Shown piece by piece: positions 38,701 through 49,160 of a DNA stretch of 64,000 nt; positions within the stretch are counted from its first letter, which is position 1, and each line of letters opens with the position of its first letter. A model generated the notes under the pieces. That model was given only the letters and a program-made list of their open reading frames with translations, was not told the origin of the DNA and ran no database searches. A program made the position numbers and the translations under genes. This stretch comes from Moringa oleifera (Eukaryota > Streptophyta > Magnoliopsida > Brassicales > Moringaceae): the NCBI GenBank assembly GCA_021397835.1, contig JAJFZO010000396.1, positions 1,736,001 through 1,800,000 on the forward strand. Direction: 5' to 3'.

Positions 38701-40463
38701 TATATTCAACTTAATTAGTATTGGAGAACTATTTCTTCCTCACATAAAGAAATCCATTAAGATATCAATGGGTCATTATACAAGGGAAACAGTTAAGACG
38801 CCGGACAATAAAAAATTTAGTCAGCGAAGGCAGAAGAATCAACAGCAAGCCCCATAACTCTGTCCCTTTAATCTAAACATGATAGTATAACAATTTCTTA
38901 CAATAAATATTCTTAGAATTTTTTTCTTAATTTATCAAAATACTAAACATATAAAAAATAATACACATGAACTATGTACACAGCGTTTAAATGTACAGTC
39001 TAGACTGTAGAAGCAGTTCCTGTCAGTGAAATGTCTAATTTCCATGTGAAATGTATCACATCACGAACATCTGAAGTTCACTGGGGCAATTTCCATTGGA
39101 ATGGAAGATGACTTGACATATTGACTTCTAGTAGGGTTTCACCTTTGAGAATTTTGGATGCGTATAAGACTCAGTTTAGTGGCTGAACAATGAGTCGATA
39201 TCTTGTGGAACTAGATTTAGAAAGAAGAATGGAAGTAGATAATTTTTCAAAGTTGCACTCGGATTTCCAGACATAGTTTATATACCATCTACTTCAAGAA
39301 GATGAAGTGACAAATTAAACTTTTTCTTTGCCCAATAACATTTGGAGCAGTTAACTTCATAGAAGCATACTCCAACTACAGCTCTCAGTTCTGACAAGTT
39401 TGACACAGCACCAATTTGTATATAATCAACAACATCTATCAAAAGAAAACTCAAAGAAACATACCAATATGGTTGCTGAATAACCTATAGAATGAACAAA
39501 ACTTTATTGTTGGGTGTAATTAAGATTTACATACATAATAGGATGCAATTTCATATTTCCAGTGGTTTCTAAAGTAAAGGTCAGCAACTCTTTTCTTTCC
39601 GGATGTAAATCAAAATTGAGGTATAAATTTCTGAACTTGCAGAGACATTACTATCAGTACCTCATTTTCAATAACTGCAATCCTCTTGCCATGCTGTGAT
39701 GTCAAAATATGGTTCAGTAGGGTGGTCTGCAGACATTAGCCAAAATATAAGAAATTACAATAAGAACAGCAACAAACGTATCTTAAAGTAAAAGATAAAA
39801 TAGCAACAAGTTTAATATGCAAACTTAATATCCATTCCAAGATCATCATTATGCCCATCATCCGTCAAAACAATAACCAAAGAATATTTTAATTCTTCCC
39901 TTTTAACCCACTGAAAAGAAAAAAGAAAGATTTACAACTGAGATAATATTTAAAAACAGTTTTATGAATCAATACTGCTATTAGGTCCAGCTTAATCATA
40001 CTATCTTACTTGATCAAGAAGAGATTGAGTTGAATGTGTTCATTTTCTTAGGCATCTTTTAAGATTTGCAAAAGCACATTAAGAATGGGAACTAACCAGT
40101 ACCAACATGTTCCTTTTAAACAAACAAACAATCAAAACTCAATTTGATGCAACTAATTGCTTGTAGAAGGCGCAAACAAAGAAAGCAAACCTTTCCAGAG
40201 CCGAGAAAGCCGGTGATCACCGTGGCTGAGACGCGATTATCGAGGTCTAGTGTGGCTGCACCAGCTTGATCGAGATTGTAGTTTGCTTCAGAGGAAAATT
40301 CCCTGCAGTTTCTAAGAAAAGAATCCCGGGAATTGAATCCGGAAAGAAAGGTGTTAACGTTTATGAAGAATTGAGAAACAGGCGAGGAATACTGAAAGCC
40401 AGTCGGGAGAAATTGAGAGAGATGCTTAGATGACGCTCTTGAAATCAAGAATCTAGCTGCCAT
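28326..40463 (-). CDS. COBW-domain G3E GTPase (ZNG1-type), complete
   Basis: Ten exons: complement(28326..28463, 28581..28685, 28973..29064, 29798..29838, 30034..30125, 35360..35410, 36124..36320, 38457..38637, 39661..39726, 40191..40463). Total 1236 bp, 411 residues, all junctions GT/AG and in phase. Residues 1-60 are rich in R/S/F with few acids (MAARFLISRASSKHLSQF), a probable mitochondrial presequence. The P-loop is GFLGSGKTT (85-93, split by intron 1). The metal-binding CxCC motif is GCLCC (140-144), followed by ETTGLAKPAP (171-180) and the base-recognition NKTD (238-241). A histidine-rich loop spans 297-313 (HQHEHHHEHVHD); the CobW C-terminal domain is about 325-405. The family are zinc-binding GTPases that act as metallochaperones; ZNG1 delivers Zn to methionine aminopeptidase. 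Length fits the plant COBW1/2 family. Zn metallochaperone function is inferred from family. Confidence 0.95.
30789..33200 (+). mobile_element. hAT transposon relic A (RICESLEEPER-like), plus strand
   Basis: Starts near 30789 with GTGGGGTGAACCAAAAACCG and further AACCGA/GGTTTG motifs, as in hAT ends of the TAGGGGTGGGC(A)..GGTTCGG type. Coding remnants follow from about 31690. A degenerate BED-finger region (about 31800-31990) reads KIFVQVLLVQVY-like sequence. From about 32140 the plus strand reads VVQPKTCFIVVGD, NLYVNERKKLKNLLEKYSRR and then YCLTTN. Next come NNASSNDVGVGDLKK-like residues (32460), NSTHMMLEAVLKLHKAF (32740) and NSYFYEIYGIEIMLN (32950). These match hAT catalytic-domain landmarks ('CLTTDTWTS', 'TVDNASSND', 'RWNSTYMML'). 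Frames are broken and the C-terminal dimerisation domain is absent. It lies antisense to the COBW gene. Confidence 0.75.
31055..35085. repeat. ~4 kb imperfect palindrome (arms ~1.9 kb)
   Basis: Left arm 31055-33020, right arm 33225-35085 in reverse complement, loop about 200 bp. Similarity is interrupted by small indels but colinear along the full arm, and it stops at the outer edges: beyond 31055 and 35085 the flanks do not match. The whole structure lies in intron 5 of the COBW gene and would be transcribed as a hairpin. Confidence 0.75.
33225..35085 (-). mobile_element. hAT transposon relic B, inverted partner of relic A
   Basis: The minus strand of this segment aligns with relic A from its leader (35085 with 31055) to the middle of the transposase (33225 with about 33020). 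Shared blocks include TTACTTTCAAT, AAGTAAGTTTTTA, ACAATAACTTATT, ACTATTTATTTAT, TTTTTTTTATTTGA, CTAACCTAACTT, TTCTAATGATGTTG (with GGTGTTGGTTA), ATATGATGCTTGAGG and ATGTTGAATCAATG. The coding is more decayed than in relic A. The two copies meet tail to tail with about 200 bp between them. Confidence 0.75.
35623..35742. repeat. (AT)n(AC)n compound microsatellite in COBW intron 4
   Basis: Two long AT runs (35623-35672 and 35706-35742) flank a short interrupted stretch. They sit in the 713-bp intron 4. Confidence 0.9.
37824..38385. mobile_element. Possible non-autonomous TIR element in COBW intron 3
   Basis: The left edge CAAGTGGGCTAAGTTGG (37825-37841) and the right edge, read in reverse complement CAAGTGGGCTGAACTAG (ending 38384), form terminal inverted repeats of ten matching bases. 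The subterminal DNA on both sides is rich in GAGCTCAA/TTGAGC-type motifs. The interior has no coding sequence and carries the CA/TATG microsatellite. I did not find a target-site duplication, so the class (hAT-like MITE?) is uncertain. Confidence 0.4.
38126..38174. repeat. (AC)n(TATG)n microsatellite in COBW intron 3
   Basis: An AC run followed by TATG/GTAT tetranucleotide repeats, inside the putative TIR element. Confidence 0.85.
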
Positions 40464-40700
40464 TATATTCGTTTGGCAGGAGGAGTATCAGGTTTTCAAT
40501 ATCCACCCCTACCCCTTCTTTTTTTTTTTTTTTTTTTTTTCGGGTTTTAGCTTGCAGGTGAAGAGAAAGCAAAGCTTAAGCCCTGAAGGGTTTTAAAGAT
40601 ACAAGAATTTATATGCCATTGCAGGAAGCCAGAGATTCGAACCGCATGAATGTGGGTCGGGTCAAAAGGATCCGACCCTTGATTAAACTATAGAATGTTT
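40464..40700 (-). promoter_or_regulatory. Promoter-proximal region of the COBW gene
   Basis: Immediately upstream of the ATG at 40463. Holds a long T-run (about 40519-40540 on plus) and a perfect 7-bp inverted repeat GGGTCGG...CCGACCC (40654-40678) about 190 bp upstream of the ATG. No TATA box could be chosen with confidence. No divergent gene is visible on the other side. Confidence 0.3.
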
Positions 40701-41880
40701 ATTTTAATTTCAGCAATGCCCTTCAAATGATTGTTTTTGTTATTCGTTTCATTAATTTGCACAGAATTTTCAATTTTAAAATTTTGAGATAAATGATGAC
40801 AAAGTTTGAAACTCATATCAATGTGAATAGAAAAATGATCAATTTGAAACAATCATTTCATTATATCCGACAAATAGCGGAAAAGAAATGATTCAATCTA
40901 TACTCAAAACTATGAACGTAAATACTTCAAATTATCAACAAAGATTTTGTTAAGACTTTATAAATAGGAGTGATTATTATTTAATTTGATTTAATTTTAA
41001 ATCTAATTCAAATCCAAAATGAATTGAATTGATCAAGTTAAGAAACTCATCCTCAAATTTCTTCGATTCCATTAGGTTTGATTTTTATTATGTTTTCATA
41101 AAAATATTCAATTATAAATTTTATATTTTAAAATAAATAACAAATCAAAAATCAAATTAAGTTTTAATATAAGTTTAAAATTATGAAGTATTTTAATTAA
41201 TTTTTTCAAAATAAAAATGTTGATCATAAAATTTTAAATCTTAAAAATAATGATTTTAAATATTTTAAATTTTAAAAATATATAACTAAATGATTTGTAA
41301 TTAGAGATTTATTATGGATAAGTTGTCATTAAGAAGAGATAATATATATCAGTTTTAAATAAATATAATATTTATTTATAATTCTTTTTTAAGAAAAAAG
41401 TAAACACTTTCTGTTGGGAAACAAGAATATAATAAGGGAAAGAAATTCATATGCTCAGCTGCTTTATATGTCACTTGTTGAAGATAAAGACATCGAAACA
41501 TATTTGTGTGTTCATGGTGGTCCCAAAATGTTGACATCCAAACATGGTAGTCCCTATGCTTTTTTGGTTTCTTGTATTTTAATTTAATATTGTTCATGCA
41601 CATTCATTGCATCAAAAGAGATCAATGTGGGCTTTACATGAAGTTAGGGTTTTATTTTAATATTGAATGTGTAGGTACTTGAAATCATTGCTAGGAACAT
41701 TTTACAACTTTTGTATATTAATATTGGTCACTTAGTATATAAAAATGTGTTGAAAATGGTCATGCAAGTTTGTGCATGTGTTGATTAGTAATTTTTCTAC
41801 ATATACTCATCCATACCCAAAAGATATAGTTAATATAACTTATTTTTGTTTGTAATTTTTATAATTAGGTGGACAAATGA
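40701..41880. other. AT-rich intergenic sequence
   Basis: No gene recognised. AT-rich with possible old retroelement debris (AATCTAATTCAAATCCAAAA region near 41010). A short open frame at 41376-41603 (-) has no recognisable domain. Confidence 0.35.
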
Positions 41881-41888
41881 CATCCTTC

Positions 41889-42640
41889 ATGTTAACATGT
41901 CATTTGCACCATCGTGGATAATTTGTTTATATGCCTACTAGATATTATAGCTTAGATGAAGTCAGTGTTTTTAATGATAATGACAATGATAGGTTTAGCA
42001 TAGTAAAACTAATTAACATGTTAAAGTATAATAGTGTATCAAGGGAGTCTTTGAAGTTTATTATGTAGTCCTTGGTTACATATTTGAGACTGGTTTAACA
42101 TTGTCAAACAAGAATGGTTTTATGTTAGATATGTTGAATATGGACTAGAATCCATATCCATCTAAACATCAATTAGCTTAGATGACCAAATGAAGGAACT
42201 TGTAGTGTTGTAGGTGGTAATCCTGCACCTTGTAAGTATGGAAGCCATAGAGGTTATCTAATTGTTGCAAGGTAGCTCCCAAACACTGTAGTAGTAAAAT
42301 TACTAATGTTAGTCATACTGTCCATAGCAATAACATGACATCTTTTATTATGCTAGATAATGATAAAGGATGCACTAAAGGAAGATGTAATTGCTAGTGT
42401 TGCACCTCTTAAGGCTAAATTACTAAATATATTACTGAAGTAACATTTAATAGTGGTGCTAATGATGGCAATGACAATGGTGATAATGGTAAGGATTATG
42501 ATGTTAGTGATTGTGGTCAATGTGATGATGATAATAGTGATGGTGGTGATGATGGACATAATACTGATGACACTTGTAGTCGTGGTGGTGGTGATATTGG
42601 TCACAAATGGGAATGGTGGTCAAGGTAATGGTGATGGATT
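41889..42640 (+). pseudogene. Mutator-like (MULE) transposase 5' remnant
   Basis: From 41889 the plus strand reads MLTCHLHHRG, stop, FVYMPTRYYSLDEVSVFNDN and then DRFSIVKLINMLK. After a frameshift come VYYVVLGYIFETGLTLSNKN and GFMLDMLNM (about 42055-42140). This matches the N-terminal PB1-like domain of plant MULE transposases ('HHGG.F...P...Y..G....D..D.D.FS..E...M.K.LGY' and 'YYV.PG..FE.GL..L......DMLNM'). An acidic, low-complexity N/D/G-rich stretch follows at about 42447-42605, as in those proteins. The MULE catalytic domain and zinc knuckle are missing, and I see no terminal repeats. Confidence 0.5.
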
Positions 42641-42660
42641 TGGTGATGGTAATAGTGATC
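42447..42660 (+). repeat. GAT/GGT-rich trinucleotide-like tract
   Basis: Degenerate (GAT)/(GGT) triplets. In the MULE frame they encode an N/D/G-rich acidic run (NDGNDNGDNGKDYD). The 80-codon frames on either strand here are other readings of this low-complexity DNA. Confidence 0.7.
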
Positions 42661-42872
42661 AAGGTGTAGGTCAAGTGGCAATACCTCTAGCTTTTTGGTA
42701 GTGTTGGCCATAGTAGTGCCGATAATAATAGACTATACCAAAGCTATATGCCTCAAAGAGGTAGTAGGTCTAACGGCATTGTCGATCGTTTCTTGGTGGT
42801 ACTAGCCAATGGTAGTAACGCTTAATACCGATAGTACCACTCATCTCTTTCACTTATGCCTTTATGCTATTT

Positions 42873-42963
42873 TCTCTTTAAACTTCCATCCTAATTTTTT
42901 CTTAAATGTCCCTTTAAACTTCCATGTCTCTTTAAACTTCCATCCTAATTTTTTCTTAAATGT
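42873..42963. repeat. Perfect 37-bp direct repeat, 54-bp spacing
   Basis: The 37 bases at 42873-42909 recur without change at 42927-42963 (both begin TCTCTTTAAACTTCCATCC), with a partial third CTTTAAACTTCCATG between them. A recent local duplication, probably inside the Sirevirus LTR. Confidence 0.85.
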
Positions 42964-42969
42964 ATTTTA

Positions 42970-43280
42970 CTAAGATGAAATCAATTTGAAAGCTTTCTTA
43001 AAAATCTTTTAAAGCAAAAGAATGCATAAAGTGTGTGTGTGAATTCTTATCTAATTAAGCAAAGCAACCTTTACACGTTAAAGCCCAATCCTACTTAGGA
43101 TCTAACTTTTCATTCATCACTTGGGTCTTTATGCTTGCTTCTTGACTTCATATTTGATATTTTTGAGTTCCATCATGTTGCTTACTTAGCAACTTCATTC
43201 TATCATGCATAATCAGTTTGTTATCATCAAAATATCAGTCATTTATTGCTTAAATGCATTATAGAGCTAAAAATCTTCCT
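42970..43280 (-). repeat. Probable 3' LTR start of the Sirevirus-like element
   Basis: Minus-strand sequence just after the polypurine-like junction, containing TTTTGATGATAACAAACTGA. The far end is not defined; the 37-bp direct repeat at 42.9 kb may lie inside it. Confidence 0.4.
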
Positions 43281-44117
43281 ATTTTTATGATGACAAACAC
43301 ATTATACCTAACAGAGAGATAAAATATATTTAAAGTTCAATGTGGCATGCATGACAACAAAGTTAAGCATAAAATATATATTGCATGATAATGTACATTT
43401 GGCCTATAATTTCACCTTTTTTTAGCATCATCCAAAAAGACATTTAAATAGGCAAGTATGTTGGATAAGAGTGCTTTGATAAAGAGAATATGGTTTAAAG
43501 ATCAATGGCACTAAGATAAATAAGTTTCAAAGCACATAAGCACAAAAGAAGATATAAGTTTTGAAGAGGTTAGTTTGGAAAGCAAAAATTTTAAACCATT
43601 TAAATATTTCACCAAGGTACTAATAACCCCTCCCATACTTGGATTGTTACACTTAGGTACAGATCGATATAGCCTCCATTCCGAGTGACCACTAAAATAT
43701 ATGTTTGAGTTTTCACAAATATGCTAAAGATATTAATGAGTTTAATGGTAAAAATTTTAGAAGTAAATAAAACACCTAAACATGAACTCCCCTTGGGTTT
43801 ATGCATTTATTTTTTTTTTTTTATAAAAAATGGTTTAAGAATTCGTTTTCAATTAAGCATAGTTTCCCTTTTATTTTTGCAATTCAAGCTCATCTTTTTC
43901 ATCCATTTAAATCAATATGCAATGTGCAAACACTTACAAAAGTATGTTTATAATTTCCTCAACTCACATGTATTTTCAAGATAGTTTGTGGATTCACCAA
44001 GGCATTCAAACAACATAAGACATTTATTCATAAGCACTTCATTTTATTGATTTAGCAAGCATTTACAATCAACATGAAAGGTGCTTATCACCATAATAAA
44101 TAAAATGGCAATCCTTT

Positions 44118-45110
44118 TCATTTTTCATTCATTAACAAGTTAGAGTTCAAAACGAAGAAAATGAAGGAAAAGAAAAGAACTAAATCTAAGTAGTTAGGTG
44201 GGCGGATGATGAAAAAGACTCTCCAATCGATTAAGTCAACTAGCAACCCCATCAAACCTCTAGTTGAGTGCCATCTCCATGGTGTCGATCCCACCAAGAA
44301 ATGAGGTGTGCATCGATGCAAGTTGAGTAAATAGTGCAGAGATCTAAGCATTCAATCTATCCTTGTTGGATGTCTCCATAGTAAAAGTATAAGGAGCCTC
44401 ATCATTTAAGTTAGCCATGTCTATCCCTTCGTTTCTATCATCTAGATGTGTCCTATTAGAGGCATTCACCCACTCAGCTCCTACTTCAACTAGACACATG
44501 TGTTTCATAGTGCTCTTATTAAAGGTTTTTTTAGGTTTTAGTCTTAAAGTCTCTAAGCTAGATGGCATGGGTACATTAAAATGTTTAAAGACAAAGATAA
44601 GAAACATGCCATAAGGAAAAGCCAAATTATTGTTTTTTATAGTATGAATCATGTGTCTAACCATAATATAGGGGAGATTAGATGGCAACTTTAAAAATCT
44701 TATCAAGTATATAGGTGTCCATAAAAGACATATCATCTTTATGTTCATGTCGAGGGAGGAAAATGTATTATATAATTTAGTGTAGAACTCTAGCTAGGAT
44801 CCTAAGTTAACCACTTACAGCTTTAGTTTTGGTGGGCATGTGAACAGAGATTGGCTAAATCCTTCCTCTGGTCAAACCCATTTACCATAGAGCTTACCTA
44901 GGCGTCATAGACTACGGGCCTTTCACAAGGTATACCTAAAATTTCTCCTAATTTTTTAAAGGAAAATTTGATCTTAGTTTTCCCTATTCGACTAAAAATG
45001 GTGGTTTTATTTAGTGAGAATGTCATGTTACCATAGAAAACTTTAACTAACAATGGATATATAACTTCATCAATTAAAAAAATTAGTTTCAAACCTAGGG
45101 CGTCTATCAT
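44118..45110 (-). pseudogene. Extra (env-position) ORF of the Sirevirus-like element
   Basis: Two main frames. 45110-44898 reads LIDEVIYPLLVKVFYGNMTF and then FSFKKLGEILGIPCERPVVY. 44748-44344 reads SNLPYIMVRHMIHTIKNNNL, AFPYGMFLIFVFKHFNV, then LRLKPKKTFNKSTMKHM. A C-terminal part with coiled-coil-like LNRLES follows near 44230. This resembles the 'putative plant transposon protein' domain (N-terminal 'LV..FY.N' and 'IPYGM.LT.IF..F.V'), a common plant repeat-borne ORF. Its place between RNase H and polypurine tract, in sense orientation, is where Sireviruses carry their env-like ORF. The function of that ORF is unknown; this copy is interrupted. Confidence 0.55.
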
Positions 45111-45979
45111 GGGTTTTAAACCTAGACTAAGAAATGCTAAAATATCAATTTATCGCCCCATTTGAATACTTCGTGACTTAATGTTTATTTCAAATTTGTT
45201 CCTACATTTCTCATTCCTAAAGAGATGAGACTCATCATACCTTGCCCTAGAACTTTGCCTCTTCTAGCTTACTTGACAGCTCTCTTCTTGTTGTGACCAC
45301 CATGAGTCTTGAATTTGATCATAAAAATGTAATTCGGGTCTGAATTTCGAGAGATTTTAAAGAAAAACTAAGAAATGGAACAAGATTTAGGTGTTTGAGG
45401 CTTTAATTTAAGCTTAGGCACGAAGAGAGGTTACTATGTATGAGAGCACAGGTAAGGTTTTAGAGAAACTTGGAGAGATTAGGGCAAAAATGAGAGGAGA
45501 GATTGTATACTCTTGATGGATCAGTAGTACTAATCCACCACTGGTAGTACCGGTGACTCTATTGTGATGTAGACCGATACTCCCAAACCATACTTGATAG
45601 TATAAGTGGAGATTCTACCCAAACTACTACTACCGATATATATTGGTATTATCAGTTCCCTTACTACCTAAATAGTGTCACTTCATCCTTGCTTCTTTCT
45701 TTTCTTGAGTCAAAATTTAAAATACTTTCTTCCAATTTTATTTGAGCTAAAAACTAATGAAGCTTTCTATTTACTTAAACTACTCAATACACATACAAGA
45801 AAATACAAGAATGTAAACTTAGGCAAAACAACCACACATGAGTTAAAGTTATGTATGAATTAGTATGAAGTAAATTTTAGCTCTCTTCTAGACTTCTCAT
45901 TCCAAGTTCTTTTCTTATCTTCATGAATCTATTTTAATTAAGTGGTTTTGTAAATATTCTGCCAACTGGTCATTAGTAG

Positions 45980-47370
45980 CAACAAATTCTAGTGTTACAT
46001 CTTTTATTTGCGTATGATCGCATAAAAAGTGATGCTTAATTTCTATGTGCTTGGTATGTGAGTGTTGAACAAGATTTTTTAATACATTAATGGATTACAC
46101 TTAATAGGGATGCATGAATACTTAAGTCATAGTCTCCTAAGATTTGTTTCATCCGAAGGGTTTGAGCATAGCTACTGGCCACTCTAATATACTTTGCTTC
46201 AGTTGTAGACAATGCCATTAAGTTTTGTTTCTTACTAAACCATCAAACTAAAGAGGATCCTAAGAAGTAACTTGTTCCACTAGTACTCTTATGGTTTATG
46301 ACATGACCAACATAGTCCGTATCAAAATAGCTAATTAGATCAACGCTAGTTCCTTTAAGATACCATAGTCCTAAATTAACGATTCCTCTAACATATCTGA
46401 GTGTTTTTTTTTTATCGCTTTGAGTGCGATTTTTTAAGACTAGCTGGATACCTAGCATGCAAGCACACACTAAATAATATATCGAGTCTACTTGTCATTA
46501 AGTACAACAATGACCCTATCATGCCTCCATATAATGTCTTTTCTGTTTTCTTACCCTTTTCCTTTTTGTTTAACTTTATTGAAGTGCCCATAAGAGTGGC
46601 ATAATCTTTACTGTTATCTATGTCAAAGCACTTAAGCAATTCTTTGGCATATTTACTTTGATTAATGTTTATGCCATTACTAAGTTGTTTAATTTGTAAA
46701 CCAAGAAAGAAGTTCAATTCTCTCATCATACTCATTTCAAATTCTTCTTGCATGTATTTTGCAAATTTATTACAAAGTTCTTAATGAGTGGCACCCAAAA
46801 TAATACCATTTACACAAACTTGCATTATCAATATATTTTTTTTTATTTTTCTTAACAAAAAAAGGATGTTAATTATTTACTTTTCGCATAGCAATCTGTT
46901 AAAAGAAAACTATATAGCCTTTCATACCAAGCTTTAGGCGCTTATTTCAAGTCGTACAAAGTTTTTTTTTTTAATTTATAAACATGACTAGGATACTCAT
47001 AACTTTTATATTCGAAAGGTTGCTCTACATAGACTTCTTCCATAATAGAGCCATTCAAGAAAACACTATTTACATCCATTTAAAAGAGCTTGAAATCCAT
47101 GACAAAAGCATAGGCACATAGCATCCTAAAGCTCTTTAATCTAGCCACCGGTGCAATTATTTCTTCATAATCTATTCTTTCTCTTGATTCTATCTTTAAT
47201 TGTAACTAATCTAGCTTTGTTTCTAACAATATGTCCTAACTCATCCACTTTATTCTTATAGACTTGTTTAGCTATAATAAATTAATCACTAAATCTTGGA
47301 ATAATTTTTCATACTTGATTTTGCTCGAATTGATTTAATTTTTCTACATATCCATCATCTAAAACTCATA
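45980..47370 (-). pseudogene. Copia reverse transcriptase and RNase H relic
   Basis: RT pieces near 47090-46900 read LDVNSVFLNGSIMEEVYVEQ. The open stretch 46753-46412 reads MMRELNFFLGLQIKQLSNGI, INQSKYAKELLKCFDIDNSK and YGGMIGSLLYLMTSRLDILF. RNase H at 46470-46243 reads RYVRGIVNLGLWYLKGTS and HKSTSGTSYFLGSSLV, continuing past 46243 with SWFSKKQNLMALSTTEAKYI. Order and motifs are those of copia. Stops and a frameshift near 46430 break it. Confidence 0.85.
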
Positions 47371-48850
47371 TACTTCAGATTCTTTAATACTGTTTGATTT
47401 TATTTGAGACATAAAGGCAACGTTCCTATACTTTTCCCTATATGAGGTGATAGTCCTTCTCCCCTAAAATGGACTATCTATAATTTGTTCTAAAGTATGA
47501 CCTTTAGCTACTCTTCATTATCATTGGAGATATCTTTTCCAATTATGATTGGTCTTTCTGTATCACCTTCTTTAGATTCATTAGAAGATATTAAGTTTCT
47601 CTACTCCTTTAATTATTTCTAATGGTCCATCATCAACTTTTTGACCTTGTCATAAAGTTAGTTGCTCGTCAAATAATACATGAATCGTTTCCTCAATGAT
47701 GAGCTCTTGTTATAGACCTGATAGGCTTTGCTAGTAGTGGAGTACCAAAGGAAGATTCTTACATCGGTTTTTGGCTCAAATTTTCCTAGTTTGTCATTTA
47801 TGTTTAAGATAAAGTATTTATATCCGAACACTAACATAACTAATATTGAGAACTCTACCCTTTCACAACTCATATAAAGTTTTCTTGATCATAGATATAA
47901 CTAAAACTCTATTCATTACATAACAAATGGTGTTTACCGCTTTTGCCTAAAAGTACTTAAGTAAGTTGTTCTCATTAATCATTGTTTTAGTCATTTTTTG
48001 GATAGACCAATTCTTTCTTTCTATAACCCCATTTCATTATGGTGTCCTAGGAGTGAAAAAGTTATGATTATAACCTTTTTTTTTTTTATCACAATCAGTC
48101 TTAAACTCAATACTTGCAAATTCTCCGATATGGTCATTCCTAACATTTACTATAATACTCCCCTTTTCACTTTTTACCCTTTTGGAGAACTTAATGAAAG
48201 CCTCTATTGCCTTATCTTTGTGTCATAAGAATAATAGCCAAGTGAACCTATAGTTGTCATCAACTATTACAAATGCATAATATTTTCCTCTTTCGTGTTC
48301 TAAATGATCCAAAAAGATTTATATGTAGTAATTATAGTGGACTAGATGTGGATATGTGTTTCTTATGCTTGAATGAGCTTCTAACTTATTTTTTTCATTT
48401 GACAGGACTCATACACATTATCTTTTTCATGTTTAAGCTTGGAAAGACCACTAACTAATTTGCTTTTACATATTTTTGAAATTAAATCCATGCTAATATG
48501 ACCTAATCTCCTATGCAATAACCAAGCATCATTGTTAATGACGAGATATTTTCATCTTTAAAAGATGATCTATCAATGTCTATAGTGTATACATTTGCAC
48601 ACTTATATCCTATATATAAGAGTTCATGACTTTCAACATTCTTTATAATACATCTATCCTTTTCAAGCACAACTTTATAACCATTATCACACAATTGTCT
48701 AATACTAACAAATCATGTTTTAATCCATCTATAAGTAACAAATGTTCAATTATAGTGGAATCAGGATTACTTATGTTGCTGATTCCAACAATTTTGTCTT
48801 TGACGTTATCTCCAAAGTTCACACATCCTCCTTTTTTCCACATGAGTGTT
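47370..48850 (-). pseudogene. Copia protease/pre-integrase and integrase relic
   Basis: 48843-48503 keeps the protease-to-GAG-pre-integrase part (GISNISNPDSTIIEHLLLID, then HDLLVLDN). Integrase core pieces lie at 48500-47870, with NHNFFTPRTPQ-NGVIERKN and NGVIERKN-like strings near 48040. 47873-47658 reads FGYKYFILNINDKLGKFEPK and RIFLWYSTTSKAYQVYNKSS, the well-conserved region after the integrase core. Many stops. Confidence 0.8.
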
Positions 48851-49160
48851 GAGAATTTATTGCATGTCTTATCATGTGCCTTAAGTAGCCATTATCAAGG
48901 TACCACCTTTCCTTGACTTTTTCTTGTACCTACAAAACAAAACTTCAAGAGTTGGTTTTTGGTACCACCTTTTCATGGGTTCTTGTGGGTTAGCATCTGC
49001 AACTCTTGGCACTCATATCATTCTTTTACTACCCTTTAAACAACATTTTCGATGCAGTATGACTTACTTTGCAACAATAGGTACAACTAGATTTTTCTTA
49101 CAAAGAGGTAACTTTCATAAAATAATTGTTATAGTATTTTTCAAACTTAAAGGGCTTATA

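Noticed and set aside
40631..40660. GGTTCGAATC on the minus strand, resembling a tRNA/SINE B box
   Set aside because: No A box at the right distance upstream, no cloverleaf and no SINE tail. It lies in the COBW promoter region and is likely chance.
42353..42701. Isoleucine/threonine-rich and methionine/valine-rich frames of about 82 codons on both strands
   Set aside because: Low-complexity readings of the GAT/GGT triplet tract.
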